Of a stretch of DNA of 64,000 nucleotides, positions 52,117-61,300 are shown piece by piece. Each line of letters opens with the position of its first letter. Positions within the stretch are counted from its first letter, which is position 1. The translations under genes were made by a program, and so were the position numbers. Source of the DNA: Hylemonella sp. (GTDB lineage Bacteria > Pseudomonadota > Gammaproteobacteria > Burkholderiales > Burkholderiaceae_C). The stretch is taken from positions 868,001-932,000 of the forward strand of contig NZ_JAPZSV010000003.1 of NCBI RefSeq assembly GCF_027532185.1, written 5' to 3'. The notes below the pieces were generated by a model, which worked only from the letters and a program-made list of their open reading frames with translations, searched no databases and was not told the origin of the DNA.

Positions 52117-52869
52117 TCAGCGGCGCAGGCGGATCACATCCTCGCGCAGACTCTGCGCCCAGGCGCGGCGCTCGCGGCCCTGCGCGTCCTGCGGCGTGCC
52201 GAAGACGATGCGCACCGTGATGCCGCGCGCGCGCACCGTGCGCCAGACGGAACCGAGCAGGGTGTCATCCCCCACATAGCAGGGTGCGAGGCTGCGCTCG
52301 CCGCGCGCATCGAGGAACTGCAGGGCCACGGGTTGCACCGGTGCGCCGGCCGTGATGGCGGCCTGCAGCAGGTTGGCGTGGAAAGGGAGCAGGTCCACGC
52401 CGTCGCTGGTGGTGCCTTCGGGGAAGACGGCCAGCACATCGCCCGCACGCAGGCTGTCGGCCATGTGGTGCACCACGCGCATGGCGTCGCGGCGCGACTC
52501 GCGCTGGATGAAGAGCGTGCCCACACCCGTGGCCAGCGCGCCGATCAACGGCCAGCGCGCCACGTCGGCCTTGGAGACGAAGCGGCAGAAGCGTGCGGCA
52601 TGCAGCGAGGTGATGTCCAGCCAGGAGATGTGGTTGGCCACCAGCAGCAGCGGGCCGGGCAGCGTGGCCTCACCCTCGACCTGCAACCGGATGCCCAGGT
52701 GCGCGAGCATGCCGCGCGACCAGACCTGCACGCGCAGCGCACGCTGTTCGGCATTCAGGCGCGGAAAGCGCAGCAGGATGGTCAGCAGGCCCGCGACGAT
52801 GTGCGCAAGCGCACGCGCAAGGCGCCACGCGGCCCGAAGACGAGAAACCTCAGTCCTGCTGGTACGCAA
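52117..52869 (-). CDS. PlsC-type lysophospholipid acyltransferase
   Basis: About 250 residues. Acylates lysophosphatidate-like substrates at the membrane. Catalytic NHxxxxD motif is NHISWLDI, and FPEGTTSDG is the second conserved block, with the N-terminal hydrophobic segment ALAHIVAGLLTILLRF. No ATG lies near the homologous N-terminus (RLRAAWRLARALAHIVAG), so the start must be TTG at 52869 or GTG at 52878, both inside the end of the preceding pyrC' gene. Translational coupling to pyrC' is likely. The start is uncertain. Confidence 0.87.
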   Translation of the reverse strand: MRTSRTEVSRLRAAWRLARALAHIVAGLLTILLRFPRLNAEQRALRVQVWSRGMLAHLGIRLQVEGEATLPGPLLLVANHISWLDITSLHAARFCRFVSKADVARWPLIGALATGVGTLFIQRESRRDAMRVVHHMADSLRAGDVLAVFPEGTTSDGVDLLPFHANLLQAAITAGAPVQPVALQFLDARGERSLAPCYVGDDTLLGSVWRTVRARGITVRIVFGTPQDAQGRERRAWAQSLREDVIRLRR

Positions 52870-54145
52870 TCTGCCCACCCACGATGGTGCAGCGCACGCG
52901 CGCGGGCAGCTCGTAGCCGGCAAAAGGCGTGTGCTTGCCCTGGCTGCGCAGCGTTTCGGGTTGCACGGTCCAGTCGGACTGCGGGTCGAAGACGCAGACA
53001 TCGGCCACACCGCCCACGACGAGCTGGCCGGCACTGGCCTGCAAGGTGCCCAATGCACTGCCGAGCACGCGTGCGGGTTCACTCGTGAGCACGCCCAGCG
53101 CGCGCGTGAGGCCCACGCCGCTTTCCTGGCCCCACTTGAGCGCCAGGCTCAGCAGCAGCTCCACACCGGTGGCACCGGGTTCGGCCTCGGCGAAGGGCAG
53201 CATCTTGGCGTCTTCGTCCACGGGCGTGTGGTCCGAGACCAGGGCGTCGATGGTGCCGTCGGCCAGGGCTTCGCGCAGGGCCTCGCGGTCGGCCTGCTGG
53301 CGCAGCGGCGGGTTGAGGCGCATGCGGCTGTCGAAGTAGCCGATGTCGTTGTCGGTCAGGTGCAGGGAGTTGATGCTCACGTCACAGGTCACGGGCAAGC
53401 CTTCGTCCTTGGCCGCCCGGACCAACGCCACGCCAGCTGCGCTGCTGAGGCGGCACAGGTGTACGCGCGCGCCAGTGGCCCGCATCAGATCGAAGAGGGT
53501 GTGCAAGGCGATGGTCTCGGCCGCCACGGGCACGCCCGAGAGGCCCAGGCGGGTGGCCAGCGCACCGCTGGCCGCCACGCCCTGGCCCAGGTAGTGGTCG
53601 TTGGGGCGCAGCCAGACGGTGTAGCCGTAGGTGCTGGCGTACTGCAGGGCGCGCTGCAGCACCTGGGTGTTGACCAGGGGCACGTCGGCCTGGCCGAAGG
53701 CGACACAGCCCGATTCGGTGAGTTCGGCCATCTCGGTCAGGATCTCGCCCTGCAGGCCGCGCGTGAGCGCGCCCACCGGGAAGACACGCGCCTGGTGCAG
53801 CTTCTCGGCACGGTACTTGAGCATTTCCACCAGACCCGGCTCGTCGAGCACGGGGTCGGTGTCGGGCGGGCAGGCCAGGCTGGTCACACCGCCGGCCACG
53901 GCCGCGGCCATCTCGGACTCGAGCATGCCCTCATGCTCGTGACCGGGCTCGCGCAAGCGCAGGGCCAGGTCCACCAGGCCCGGAGCGACGATGCAGCCCG
54001 CCGCCTCGACCGTGCGGTTGGGCGCGAAGTCGGCCGGCAGTTTGCCGATGGCCACGATGCGGCCAGCGGCGATGGCCACGTCGGCGATCTCGTCGCGGTT
54101 GCTGGCGGGGTCGATGACGCGGCCGCCCTTGATCAACAATTTCAT
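52850..54145 (-). CDS. Dihydroorotase-like protein lacking the catalytic His-x-His (PyrC'/PyrX type)
   Basis: 431 residues of the dihydroorotase amidohydrolase family. The usual DxHxHxRxPG metal motif reads DLALRLREPG: Ala61 and Arg63 replace the two histidines, and the SDHAPH-like site is SDHTPVDEDAK. Such forms are the inactive partners (PyrC', PyrX) that assemble with aspartate transcarbamoylase in Pseudomonas-type complexes. The gene overlaps nothing but follows pyrB after 1 base, in the order pyrB-pyrC'. A catalytic pyrC should be encoded elsewhere. Confidence 0.9.
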   Translation of the reverse strand: MKLLIKGGRVIDPASNRDEIADVAIAAGRIVAIGKLPADFAPNRTVEAAGCIVAPGLVDLALRLREPGHEHEGMLESEMAAAVAGGVTSLACPPDTDPVLDEPGLVEMLKYRAEKLHQARVFPVGALTRGLQGEILTEMAELTESGCVAFGQADVPLVNTQVLQRALQYASTYGYTVWLRPNDHYLGQGVAASGALATRLGLSGVPVAAETIALHTLFDLMRATGARVHLCRLSSAAGVALVRAAKDEGLPVTCDVSINSLHLTDNDIGYFDSRMRLNPPLRQQADREALREALADGTIDALVSDHTPVDEDAKMLPFAEAEPGATGVELLLSLALKWGQESGVGLTRALGVLTSEPARVLGSALGTLQASAGQLVVGGVADVCVFDPQSDWTVQPETLRSQGKHTPFAGYELPARVRCTIVGGQIAYQQD

Positions 54146-54146
54146 C

Positions 54147-55109
54147 TTATGCCTCGTTCCCTGCGACGATGCTCATCACCGCCATACGCACCGCAATGCC
54201 GAAAGTGACCTGCGGCAGGATGACACTCTGCTTGCCATCGACCACGGCCGAATCGATCTCGACGCCGCGGTTGATCGGCCCCGGATGCATGACGATGGCG
54301 TCGGGTTTGGCGAGCTGCAGCTTCTCGGGCGTGAGGCCGAAGCTCTTGAAGAACTCCTGGCTCGAGGGCAGCAACGCGCCGCTCATGCGTTCGTTCTGCA
54401 GGCGCAGCATGATGATCACGTCGGCGCCCTTGATACCCTCTTCCAGCGTGTGACAGACGCGCACGCCCATGGGTGCCAGATTGGCGGGCACCAGGGTCTT
54501 GGGGCCGACGGCCCGCACCTCGGCGCAACCCAGGGTGGTCAGGGCATGGATGTCGGAGCGCGCCACGCGCGAATGCAGGATGTCGCCAACGATGGCCACC
54601 GTGAGGTTGCTGAAATCCTTCTTGTAGTGCCGGATGGTGTACATGTCCAGCAGGCCCTGGGTCGGATGTGCGTGGCGCCCGTCGCCAGCGTTGATCACAT
54701 GCACGTGCGGCGCCACGTGCTGGGCGATCAGGTAGGGCGCGCCCGACTCGCTGTGGCGCACCACGAAGAGGTCGGCCGCCATGGCGCTGAGGTTGGCGAT
54801 GGTATCGAGCAGCGACTCGCCCTTGGAAGCCGAGGAGCGCGCGATGTCGAGGTTGATAACGTCGGCGCTCAGGCGCGTGGCCGCGATCTCGAAGGTGGTG
54901 CGCGTGCGCGTGGAGTTCTCGAAGAAGAGGTTGAACACGCTCTTGCCGCGCAGCAGCGGCACCTTCTTGACCTCGCGGTCGCTGACGCTGACGAAGTTGG
55001 CCGCGGTGTCCAGGATGTGCGTGAGGATGTCACGCGGCAGTCCTTCGGTAGACAGCAGGTGGATGAGCTCGCCGTGCTTGTTGAGCTGGGGATTGCGTTT
55101 GTAGAGCAT
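54147..55109 (-). CDS. pyrB: Aspartate carbamoyltransferase catalytic chain
   Basis: 320 residues. Condenses carbamoyl phosphate and aspartate in pyrimidine synthesis. Carbamoyl-phosphate motif [18 protein letters not shown], then [12 protein letters not shown] and the aspartate loop [14 protein letters not shown]. It sits between pyrR and pyrC', the arrangement used by PyrB-PyrC' dodecameric enzymes. Regulation by the adjacent PyrR is likely. Confidence 0.97.
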   Translation of the reverse strand: MLYKRNPQLNKHGELIHLLSTEGLPRDILTHILDTAANFVSVSDREVKKVPLLRGKSVFNLFFENSTRTRTTFEIAATRLSADVINLDIARSSASKGESLLDTIANLSAMAADLFVVRHSESGAPYLIAQHVAPHVHVINAGDGRHAHPTQGLLDMYTIRHYKKDFSNLTVAIVGDILHSRVARSDIHALTTLGCAEVRAVGPKTLVPANLAPMGVRVCHTLEEGIKGADVIIMLRLQNERMSGALLPSSQEFFKSFGLTPEKLQLAKPDAIVMHPGPINRGVEIDSAVVDGKQSVILPQVTFGIAVRMAVMSIVAGNEA

Positions 55110-55132
55110 GTTGGTGCCTTGTGTTCTCTCGC

Positions 55133-55630
55133 TCAGGCGGCTTCGACCCGGAAGTGGAAGCGGTCGTCGGCGTCGCGCGCCAGTTCCAGCAGCTGATTGG
55201 GCGGCAGCGCCACACGGGCCGCCGCGTAGTCGGCCTGCACGGGTAGCTCGCGCCCGCCGCGGTCCACGAGCACAGCCAGCTGCACGCTGGCCGGGCGACC
55301 GTAGTCGAACAGCTCGTTGAGCACGGCGCGGATGGTGCGACCCGTGTAGAGCACGTCATCCAGCACAAGGATGCGCGCGCCGTTGACGTCGAAAGGTAGC
55401 ACGGTCTGGCCACTGCTGGACAGGCCACGCTGGGCAAAGTCGTCGCGGTGCATGGCCGAAGACAGCGTGCCGTAGTCACCGGGCAGCTTGAGTTCACGCT
55501 GCAGGCGTTCGGCAAGCCAGGCCCCGCCCGAAGTCACGCCGACCAGACGGGTCTCGGGCGCGCACAGGCCACGCACGCCACGCAGCAGGTCGGCGTAGAG
55601 AGCTTCCGCATCCAGTGCCAGGGTGCTCAT
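55133..55630 (-). CDS. pyrR: PyrR-type bifunctional pyrimidine regulator / uracil phosphoribosyltransferase
   Basis: 165 residues. The PRPP-binding motif is [20 protein letters not shown], with the N-terminal [14 protein letters not shown] and a C-terminal [15 protein letters not shown]. PyrR proteins have uracil phosphoribosyltransferase activity and in some bacteria bind pyr mRNA. Here it is upstream of pyrB by 23 bases and overlaps ruvX by 4 bases (ATGA). Whether it attenuates pyr expression is not shown. Confidence 0.88.
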   Translation of the reverse strand: MSTLALDAEALYADLLRGVRGLCAPETRLVGVTSGGAWLAERLQRELKLPGDYGTLSSAMHRDDFAQRGLSSSGQTVLPFDVNGARILVLDDVLYTGRTIRAVLNELFDYGRPASVQLAVLVDRGGRELPVQADYAAARVALPPNQLLELARDADDRFHFRVEAA

Positions 55631-56046
55631 ACCAGGTTCCTCAAAAATTGTTCCAGGATGACGCAGGCCGCGCCCGCGTCCGCGTCTGCTGCACCATCGG
55701 CCAGGGCTTCGGTGGTGCTGTAGCGCTCGTCCACCTCGTAGACCGGCAGGCCGAAGCGCCCGCGCAGCTGGCGCGCGAATTTCTGCGCCCGCGCCGTATT
55801 CTCGTGCGCCGCGCCGTCCGGGTGGAAGGGAACACCGACCACCAGGGCGTCGGGCTGCCATTCCTTGAGCAAGGCGGCGACCTTGTCGAAGCGCGCATCG
55901 CCCTCGGCACGGATCGTGGGGCGCGGCTGGGCCTGGCGCAGCATCCGGTTGCCCACGGCCACACCGGTGCGCTTGAGGCCGAAATCCAGAGCGAGAAAGG
56001 TTTGATGAGAGAGAGGCACGGCAGTCATGGTTGCTGCCGTGCTCAT
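55627..56046 (-). CDS. ruvX: Holliday junction resolvase-like / pre-16S rRNA nuclease (YqgF)
   Basis: 139 residues from ATG at 56044-56046 (MSTAATMTAVPLSHQTFLAL). RNase H-fold: LALDFGLKRTGVAVGNRML (first Asp), VVGVPFHPDGAAHE and EVDERYSTTEAL, with the final acidic DADAGAACVILEQFL. It processes pre-16S rRNA in other bacteria. Start overlaps pyrR, and a structured repeat lies upstream toward yqgE. Confidence 0.93.
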   Translation of the reverse strand: MSTAATMTAVPLSHQTFLALDFGLKRTGVAVGNRMLRQAQPRPTIRAEGDARFDKVAALLKEWQPDALVVGVPFHPDGAAHENTARAQKFARQLRGRFGLPVYEVDERYSTTEALADGAADADAGAACVILEQFLRNLV

Positions 56047-56248
56047 GCCAACACCATCTCCGCGCGATGAAAGAAAGCCGCGGAACGCCGTGGAGCCGGC
56101 TCTGCCGGGCCACTGGCGTTGCCCCCTGCGATGGGCTGAGGTCTGCGGCTCCAAGCCTGCCTGCACAGGCTTGGACAGGCCGAAGAGCCTGCGCCTCTGG
56201 CGCAAGCACCTGGCATGGAGCGCAGCGCAGCCTGGGGGTGTTCCATTG
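56047..56248. repeat. Highly structured intergenic element, Comamonadaceae-type dispersed repeat (tentative)
   Basis: The 202 bases between yqgE and ruvX contain at least three perfect hairpins: CCGGC/GCCGG (56096-56108), CCAAGCCTG/CAGGCTTGG (56151-56159 and 56166-56174) and TGCGCC/GGCGCA (56190-56204). On the minus strand the element begins near GGAACACCCCCAGGCTGCGC and ends near GGCCCGGCAGAGCCGG, a pattern I recall from intergenic repeats of this family. No second copy was seen in this window, so the repeat call rests on memory of related genomes. Confidence 0.45.
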
Positions 56249-56863
56249 CTATGCGTGACCTGCCTCAGGGGAGAGCATCCAGGCCTGCAGGCCCAGCAGG
56301 GACAGGGCCTTGTCGTAGCGCTGCGCCACGGGCGTCTCGAAGATCACGGCCGGGTCGGCGTGGACGATGAGCCAGCTGTTCTCACCGATCTCGGATTCGA
56401 GCTGGCCCTGGGCCCAGGCCGAGTAGCCCAGGGAGACCAGCACACGGGCCGGACCGGCACCGGTGGACAGGGCCTCGAGCACGTCGCGCGAGGTGGTCAT
56501 CTCCAGGCCGCCGGGGATCATCATGGTCGAGGCGTAGACGGGTTCGGGCTTGTCCTCCCCCTCGGCCGGGGCCGGCATATTGAGCAGCGCCTCGTGCAGC
56601 ACGAAGCCGCGTTCGGTCTGCACCGGACCGCCATGAAAGACCGGGATGTCCTTGAGGTCGGCGCGGCCCAGCGGCAGCTCGACCTTGTCGAACAGGTTCT
56701 GCAGCTTGATGTCCGTGGGCTTGTTGATCATGAGCCCGAGCGCACCGCGCTCGCTGTGCTCGCAGAGGTAGACCACGCTTTTGGCAAAAGTCTCGTCCGC
56801 CAGTCCGGGCATGGCGATCAGAAAATGATTCGTCAGGTTGATCGGTGCAGAATCATCGGCCAT
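56249..56863 (-). CDS. yqgE: UPF0301 family protein YqgE/AlgH
   Basis: 204 residues. Small protein of unclear function (linked to alginate and transcription control in pseudomonads). Family blocks: NHFLIAMPGLADETFAKSVV, GALGLMINKPTDIKLQNLF, VFHGGPVQTERGFVLHE and ALGYSAWAQGQLESEI-like VSLGYSAWAQGQLESEIGEN. First gene of the yqgE-ruvX-pyr group, divergent from the photolyase gene 21 bases away. Confidence 0.93.
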   Translation of the reverse strand: MADDSAPINLTNHFLIAMPGLADETFAKSVVYLCEHSERGALGLMINKPTDIKLQNLFDKVELPLGRADLKDIPVFHGGPVQTERGFVLHEALLNMPAPAEGEDKPEPVYASTMMIPGGLEMTTSRDVLEALSTGAGPARVLVSLGYSAWAQGQLESEIGENSWLIVHADPAVIFETPVAQRYDKALSLLGLQAWMLSPEAGHA

Positions 56864-56884
56864 ACGTTGATTTTAACGGCCCCC

Positions 56885-58366
56885 ATGGAAAAACCCTTCG
56901 AATCGGGTCTGGTCTGGTTCCGCCGCGACCTGCGGGTGGACGACCACCCCACCCTGCAGCTGGCGCTGCGGCAATGCCGCCGCGTGTACTGCGCCTTTGT
57001 CTTCGACACCGAAATCCTCGATCCCCTGCCACGCGTGGACCGGCGCGTGGAATTCATCCGCGCCAGCCTCGTGGAGCTGGACCAGACCCTGCGCACCCTG
57101 GCCGGCAACGATCAGGCGGGCCTGATCGTGCGGCATGGCCGCGCGGGGGAGGAAGTGCCCGCACTCGCGCAAGAGCTGGGTGTGCAAGCCGTCTTTGCGG
57201 CCCATGATTACGAACCCCGGGCCCAGGCCCGTGACGCACGCGTGCGCGGGGCACTGGCCAGCGCCGGCATCGCACTGCAGACCTGCAAGGACCATGTGGT
57301 CTTCGAAGGCCGTGAAGTCCTGACGGGGGGCGGCACGCCCTATACGGTGTTCACGCCTTACAAGCGCGCCTGGCTGGCGCGGCTACAGGCGCACCCGGTG
57401 ACGCCCCAGGCCACCGTGGCAGCTCCAGGCGCGCTGGCAGCACGCCCCCAACCGTTGCGCCAGCCCGTGCCCACGCTGGGCGATATCGGCTTCGAACCGA
57501 GCAATCTGGCCCAGCTGCGCATCCCCACGGGTGCCAGCGGCGGCCAAGCGCTGCTGGATGACTTCCTGAACCGCATCGACCAGTACCACGAATCGCGCGA
57601 TTTCCCCGCGCTCAAGGGGCCAAGCTACCTCAGCGTGCACCTGCGCTTCGGCACGGTTTCGATCCGCCGTCTCGTGGCCTTGGCCCAGCAGCGTAGTGCC
57701 GCCGGCAGCCCCGGGGCCGCGACCTGGCTCAGTGAACTGATCTGGCGCGAGTTCTACGTCCAGATCCTGGCCAATTTCCCGCATGTGGACGGGCATGCCT
57801 TCCGTCCCGCCTATGACGCCATCCGCTGGGAACAGGGCGCGCATGCCGAGGCCCTGTTTGCCGCCTGGTGCGAGGGCCGCACCGGCTACCCCATCGTGGA
57901 CGCGGCCATGCAGCAGCTCAACCAGAGTGGCTATATGCACAACCGCCTGCGCATGGTCGCGGGCAGCTTTCTGGTCAAGGACCTCGGCATCGACTGGCGC
58001 TGGGGCGAGCGCTACTTTGCTGAACAGCTCAACGATTTCGACCTGTCGTCCAACAACGGCGGCTGGCAGTGGGTCGCGTCCAGCGGCTGCGACGCCCAGC
58101 CCTGGTTCCGCATCTTCAACCCCGTGAGCCAGAGCAAGAAGTTCGACCCTCAGGGCCGTTTCATCCGCCGCTACCTGCCCCAGCTGGGCGCCCTGCCCGA
58201 CGCGGCGCTGCATGCCCCCTGGCTGGCCAACCCCGTGGAGCTGGCCGCGGCTGGCGTGACCCTGGGCAGCGGCTACCCGCAGCCGCTGGTGGCACATGAC
58301 GAGGCGCGCGAACGCACGCTGTCGCGCTACGCGGTGGTGAAGAAACCGGGAGAGAAGCCGGAGTGA
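56885..58366 (+). CDS. phr: Deoxyribodipyrimidine photolyase
   Basis: 493 residues. Repairs UV-induced cyclobutane pyrimidine dimers with blue light and FADH-. N-terminal antenna domain: LVWFRRDLRVDDHPTLQLAL. C-terminal FAD domain: LSELIWREFYVQILANFPHV, GRTGYPIVDAAMQQLNQSGY, MHNRLRMVAGSFLVKDL, then NNGGWQWVASSGCDAQPWFR and FNPVSQSKKFDPQGRFIRRY. All FAD and DNA-binding blocks are present. Start is ATG at 56885; a longer open frame upstream is not homologous. Divergent from yqgE. Confidence 0.96.
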   Translation: MEKPFESGLVWFRRDLRVDDHPTLQLALRQCRRVYCAFVFDTEILDPLPRVDRRVEFIRASLVELDQTLRTLAGNDQAGLIVRHGRAGEEVPALAQELGVQAVFAAHDYEPRAQARDARVRGALASAGIALQTCKDHVVFEGREVLTGGGTPYTVFTPYKRAWLARLQAHPVTPQATVAAPGALAARPQPLRQPVPTLGDIGFEPSNLAQLRIPTGASGGQALLDDFLNRIDQYHESRDFPALKGPSYLSVHLRFGTVSIRRLVALAQQRSAAGSPGAATWLSELIWREFYVQILANFPHVDGHAFRPAYDAIRWEQGAHAEALFAAWCEGRTGYPIVDAAMQQLNQSGYMHNRLRMVAGSFLVKDLGIDWRWGERYFAEQLNDFDLSSNNGGWQWVASSGCDAQPWFRIFNPVSQSKKFDPQGRFIRRYLPQLGALPDAALHAPWLANPVELAAAGVTLGSGYPQPLVAHDEARERTLSRYAVVKKPGEKPE

Positions 58367-58367
58367 C

Positions 58368-58389
58368 CCGCGCGGCTGACGCCGCGCGG
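58368..58389. terminator. Hairpin shared by convergent phr and chpA
   Basis: CCGCGCGGC-TGAC-GCCGCGCGG is a 9-bp perfect stem 2 bases after the photolyase stop and 9 bases beyond the chpA stop. No T-tract follows on either strand, so it may act as a weak bidirectional terminator. Confidence 0.5.
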
Positions 58390-58397
58390 CTTCGGGA

Positions 58398-61300
58398 TCA
58401 AGCCGGAACGTCCTGCGTGCAGTAGTGCTTGACCAGGGCCAGCAGCTCGTCTTCCGAGTAGGGCTTGCCCAGGTAGTGGTTCACGCCCAGCTGCTGCGCA
58501 TGCTCGCGATGCTTCTCGGCGATGCGCGAGGTGATCATGATGATGGGCAGGTCCTTGAGCTTGGCGTCGGCGCGGATGTTGCGCGCCAGATCGAAACCGT
58601 CCATGCGCGGCATCTCGATGTCCGACAGCACCACGGCCGGGCGTTCCTGCGCCAGCTGCTCCAGCGCCTGCAGACCATCGGCGGCCAGGGCCACACGGTA
58701 GCCTTCACGACGCAGCAGGCGCTGCGTGACGCGACGCACGGTGATGGAATCGTCGACCACCAGCACCAGGGGCAGCTCGCCGCCGCCGCTGGGCGCCTGG
58801 GACTGCTCGGCCTCGGTCTTGCGGGCCTGCGGCACGGCCACTGCGGGCGCCACCGCCTCGCCGCTGCCTTGCTGCAGTTCGTAGGCCTTTTCGCCGTACA
58901 CGGTGGCCAGGGCCACAGGGTTGTAGATCAGCACCACGGCACCCGAGGCCAGCACCGACATGCCGGCAAGGCCGGGCAGACGCGAGAGCTGGGGCCCGAG
59001 GTTCTTCACCACGACTTCCTGGTTGCCCAGAACTTCGTCGACGTGGATGGCCACACGCTGACCGGCACTGCGCAGCACGACCACAGGCTGGGTCTTGCCG
59101 GCCTGCTCATAGCTGCGCGCCGAAGCCTGCAGCAAGGCGCCGGACCAGAAGAAGGGCACCAGCTCGCCGCCGTAGTCGATCTGGCCCTGCTGATAGGCCA
59201 GGTCCAGCTCGTTGCGGCTGAGGCGACGCACGATCTCGACCAGGTTGGCCGGCACGCCCACGCTGAGCTCGCCCATGCGCAGCATGATCACCTGCGTCAC
59301 CGCGGTGGTCAGCGGCAGCACGAGCTTGAAGCTGGTGCCGGCGCCGGCCGTGGTGGCGGTCTCGATGCGGCCACCCAGGGCCTGGACTTCGGAACGCACC
59401 ACGTCCATGCCGATACCGCGGCCCGCGAGTTCGGTCACGCTCGACGCGGTGGAGAAGCCCGGCATGAAGATCATGTTGGCGGCGTCGGCATCGCTCAGCG
59501 GCTGGCCCGGGGCCACCAGGCCATTGGCCACGGCCTTCTCGCGGATGCGCGGCAGGTTCAGGCCGGCGCCGTCGTCCGTGAAGGTCACGGACACGTCATT
59601 GCCTTCCTGGTGCAGGCTGATGGTGATGGTGCCTGCGGCGGGCTTACCCGCGGCTTCGCGCTGCTGAGGTGCTTCGATGCCGTGGGCCACCGAGTTGCGC
59701 AGCATGTGCTCGAACGCCGGCGCCATGCGGTCCAGCACACCGCGGTCGATTTCCATCGTACCGCCGGTGATGTCGAGCTTGACCTGCTTGCCGGCCTCCT
59801 TGGACGCCTGGCGCACCACACCGTAGAGGCGCTCGGAGATGCCTTCGAATTCCATCATGCGCGTACGCAGCAGGTCGCGCTGCAGTTCGCGCGTCTGGCG
59901 GCCCTGGGCGATCAGGTCGTCTTCCGTGCCGCTGATGGTCTGCTGCAGGTTGCGCTGCACGGTGGCCACGTCGTTGACCGACTCGGCCATCATGCGCGTG
60001 AGTTCCTGCACGCGCGTGAAACGGTCGAACTCCAGCGGGTCGAAGCCCTGGGCCGTGTCCTTGGCCTGAGCCAGGCGCGACTGCATCTGCGACTCGGCCT
60101 GCAGCTCCACGTCGCGCAGATGGGTGCGCAGGCGATCCAGGTTGGCCGTGAGTTCGCTCAATGAACCGTTCAGCTGTCCCAGACGCTGGTCCAGACGGCT
60201 GCGGGTGATCATGACCTCGCCGGCCTGGTTGACCAGACGGTCGAGCAGGTTGGAACGCACGCGCACGGTCTGACCCGAGCTCGCGCGTTGCGCTGCCGGT
60301 GTGGCGGGCCGGGCGGCGGGCGCAGGCACGGCGGCGGGCCGAGCCACAGGCAGCGGGGCGGGCGCAGGTGCGGCGGCCTTGGGCGCCTGCGGCGCTGCAG
60401 CGGTGGGGACCGGTGCGACGGGCGCAGCCGCAGGGACCGGCGCCGGTGCCGGTGCCGCTGCGACGGGTTCGGGCGCAGGCCCGTGGCAGAGTTCGTCAAA
60501 GACTTCCTGCAGACGGTCGTAACGCCCCAGCATGGGTTCGATCTGGGCCGACTGCACGAATTCGCTGCCCATCTGCTCGATGGCCGACTCCATGCGGTGG
60601 GCCATTTCGCCCAGGCGCATGGCGCCCGCAAGACGGGCGCTGCCCTTGAGGGTGTGCAGCACGCGCAGCACGTCCAGGCGTGCGCCGCTGTCGTCGGGTT
60701 TGCTTGACCACTGACGCAGGGCCGAGGCCAGTTGCGGCATGAGTTCGGCCGCCTCTTCCTCGAAGATGGGGAAGAGGTCAGGATCGATCACGTCGACCGC
60801 ATCGATGTCCTCGTCACTGTCATCGGCCACGATCTGGACCGCGCCGCGCAGGGCGGCGGGTGGTGCAACGGGGGCAATGGGCGCCGGCTTGGGCATCGGT
60901 GCGATCTGCTGGACCGGCGGCAGCGGCGCAGCCGGTACCGGGGCCGGTGCAGCGGCCGGCGCTGCCGTGAAGTCGAAATCGAGATCACCGAGATCCAGGT
61001 CCGTGCTTTCGGTCACGGTGATGTCAGCCGCCGCACGGCGGTCCATTGCATCGAGCGGACCGAACTCGGTGCCGACGATGGCCTGCAGCGCCTCGACCAG
61101 GCCGGGTTCCGGACTCTTGAGGAAGCCGGCCGCGAACTGATGGAGCAGGTGGCGGATGTTGTCAGCGGCCGCCACAAAGGTCTGGGCATGCTCGGGCTGG
61201 CCCTGGCCGTGCAGCTGCACATGCTGCATGGCCTGCTCCAGCGCGCGGGCAATTTCGGACAGGGCCTTGAAGCCCACCGTGGCCGAGCTGCCGCCCAGCG

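Noticed and set aside
60300-60480. GC-rich repetitive sequence that looks like tandem repeats
   Set aside because: It encodes the Pro/Ala-rich linker of the ChpA-like kinase; unit length is irregular and there are no spacers, so it is not CRISPR or a defined tandem repeat.
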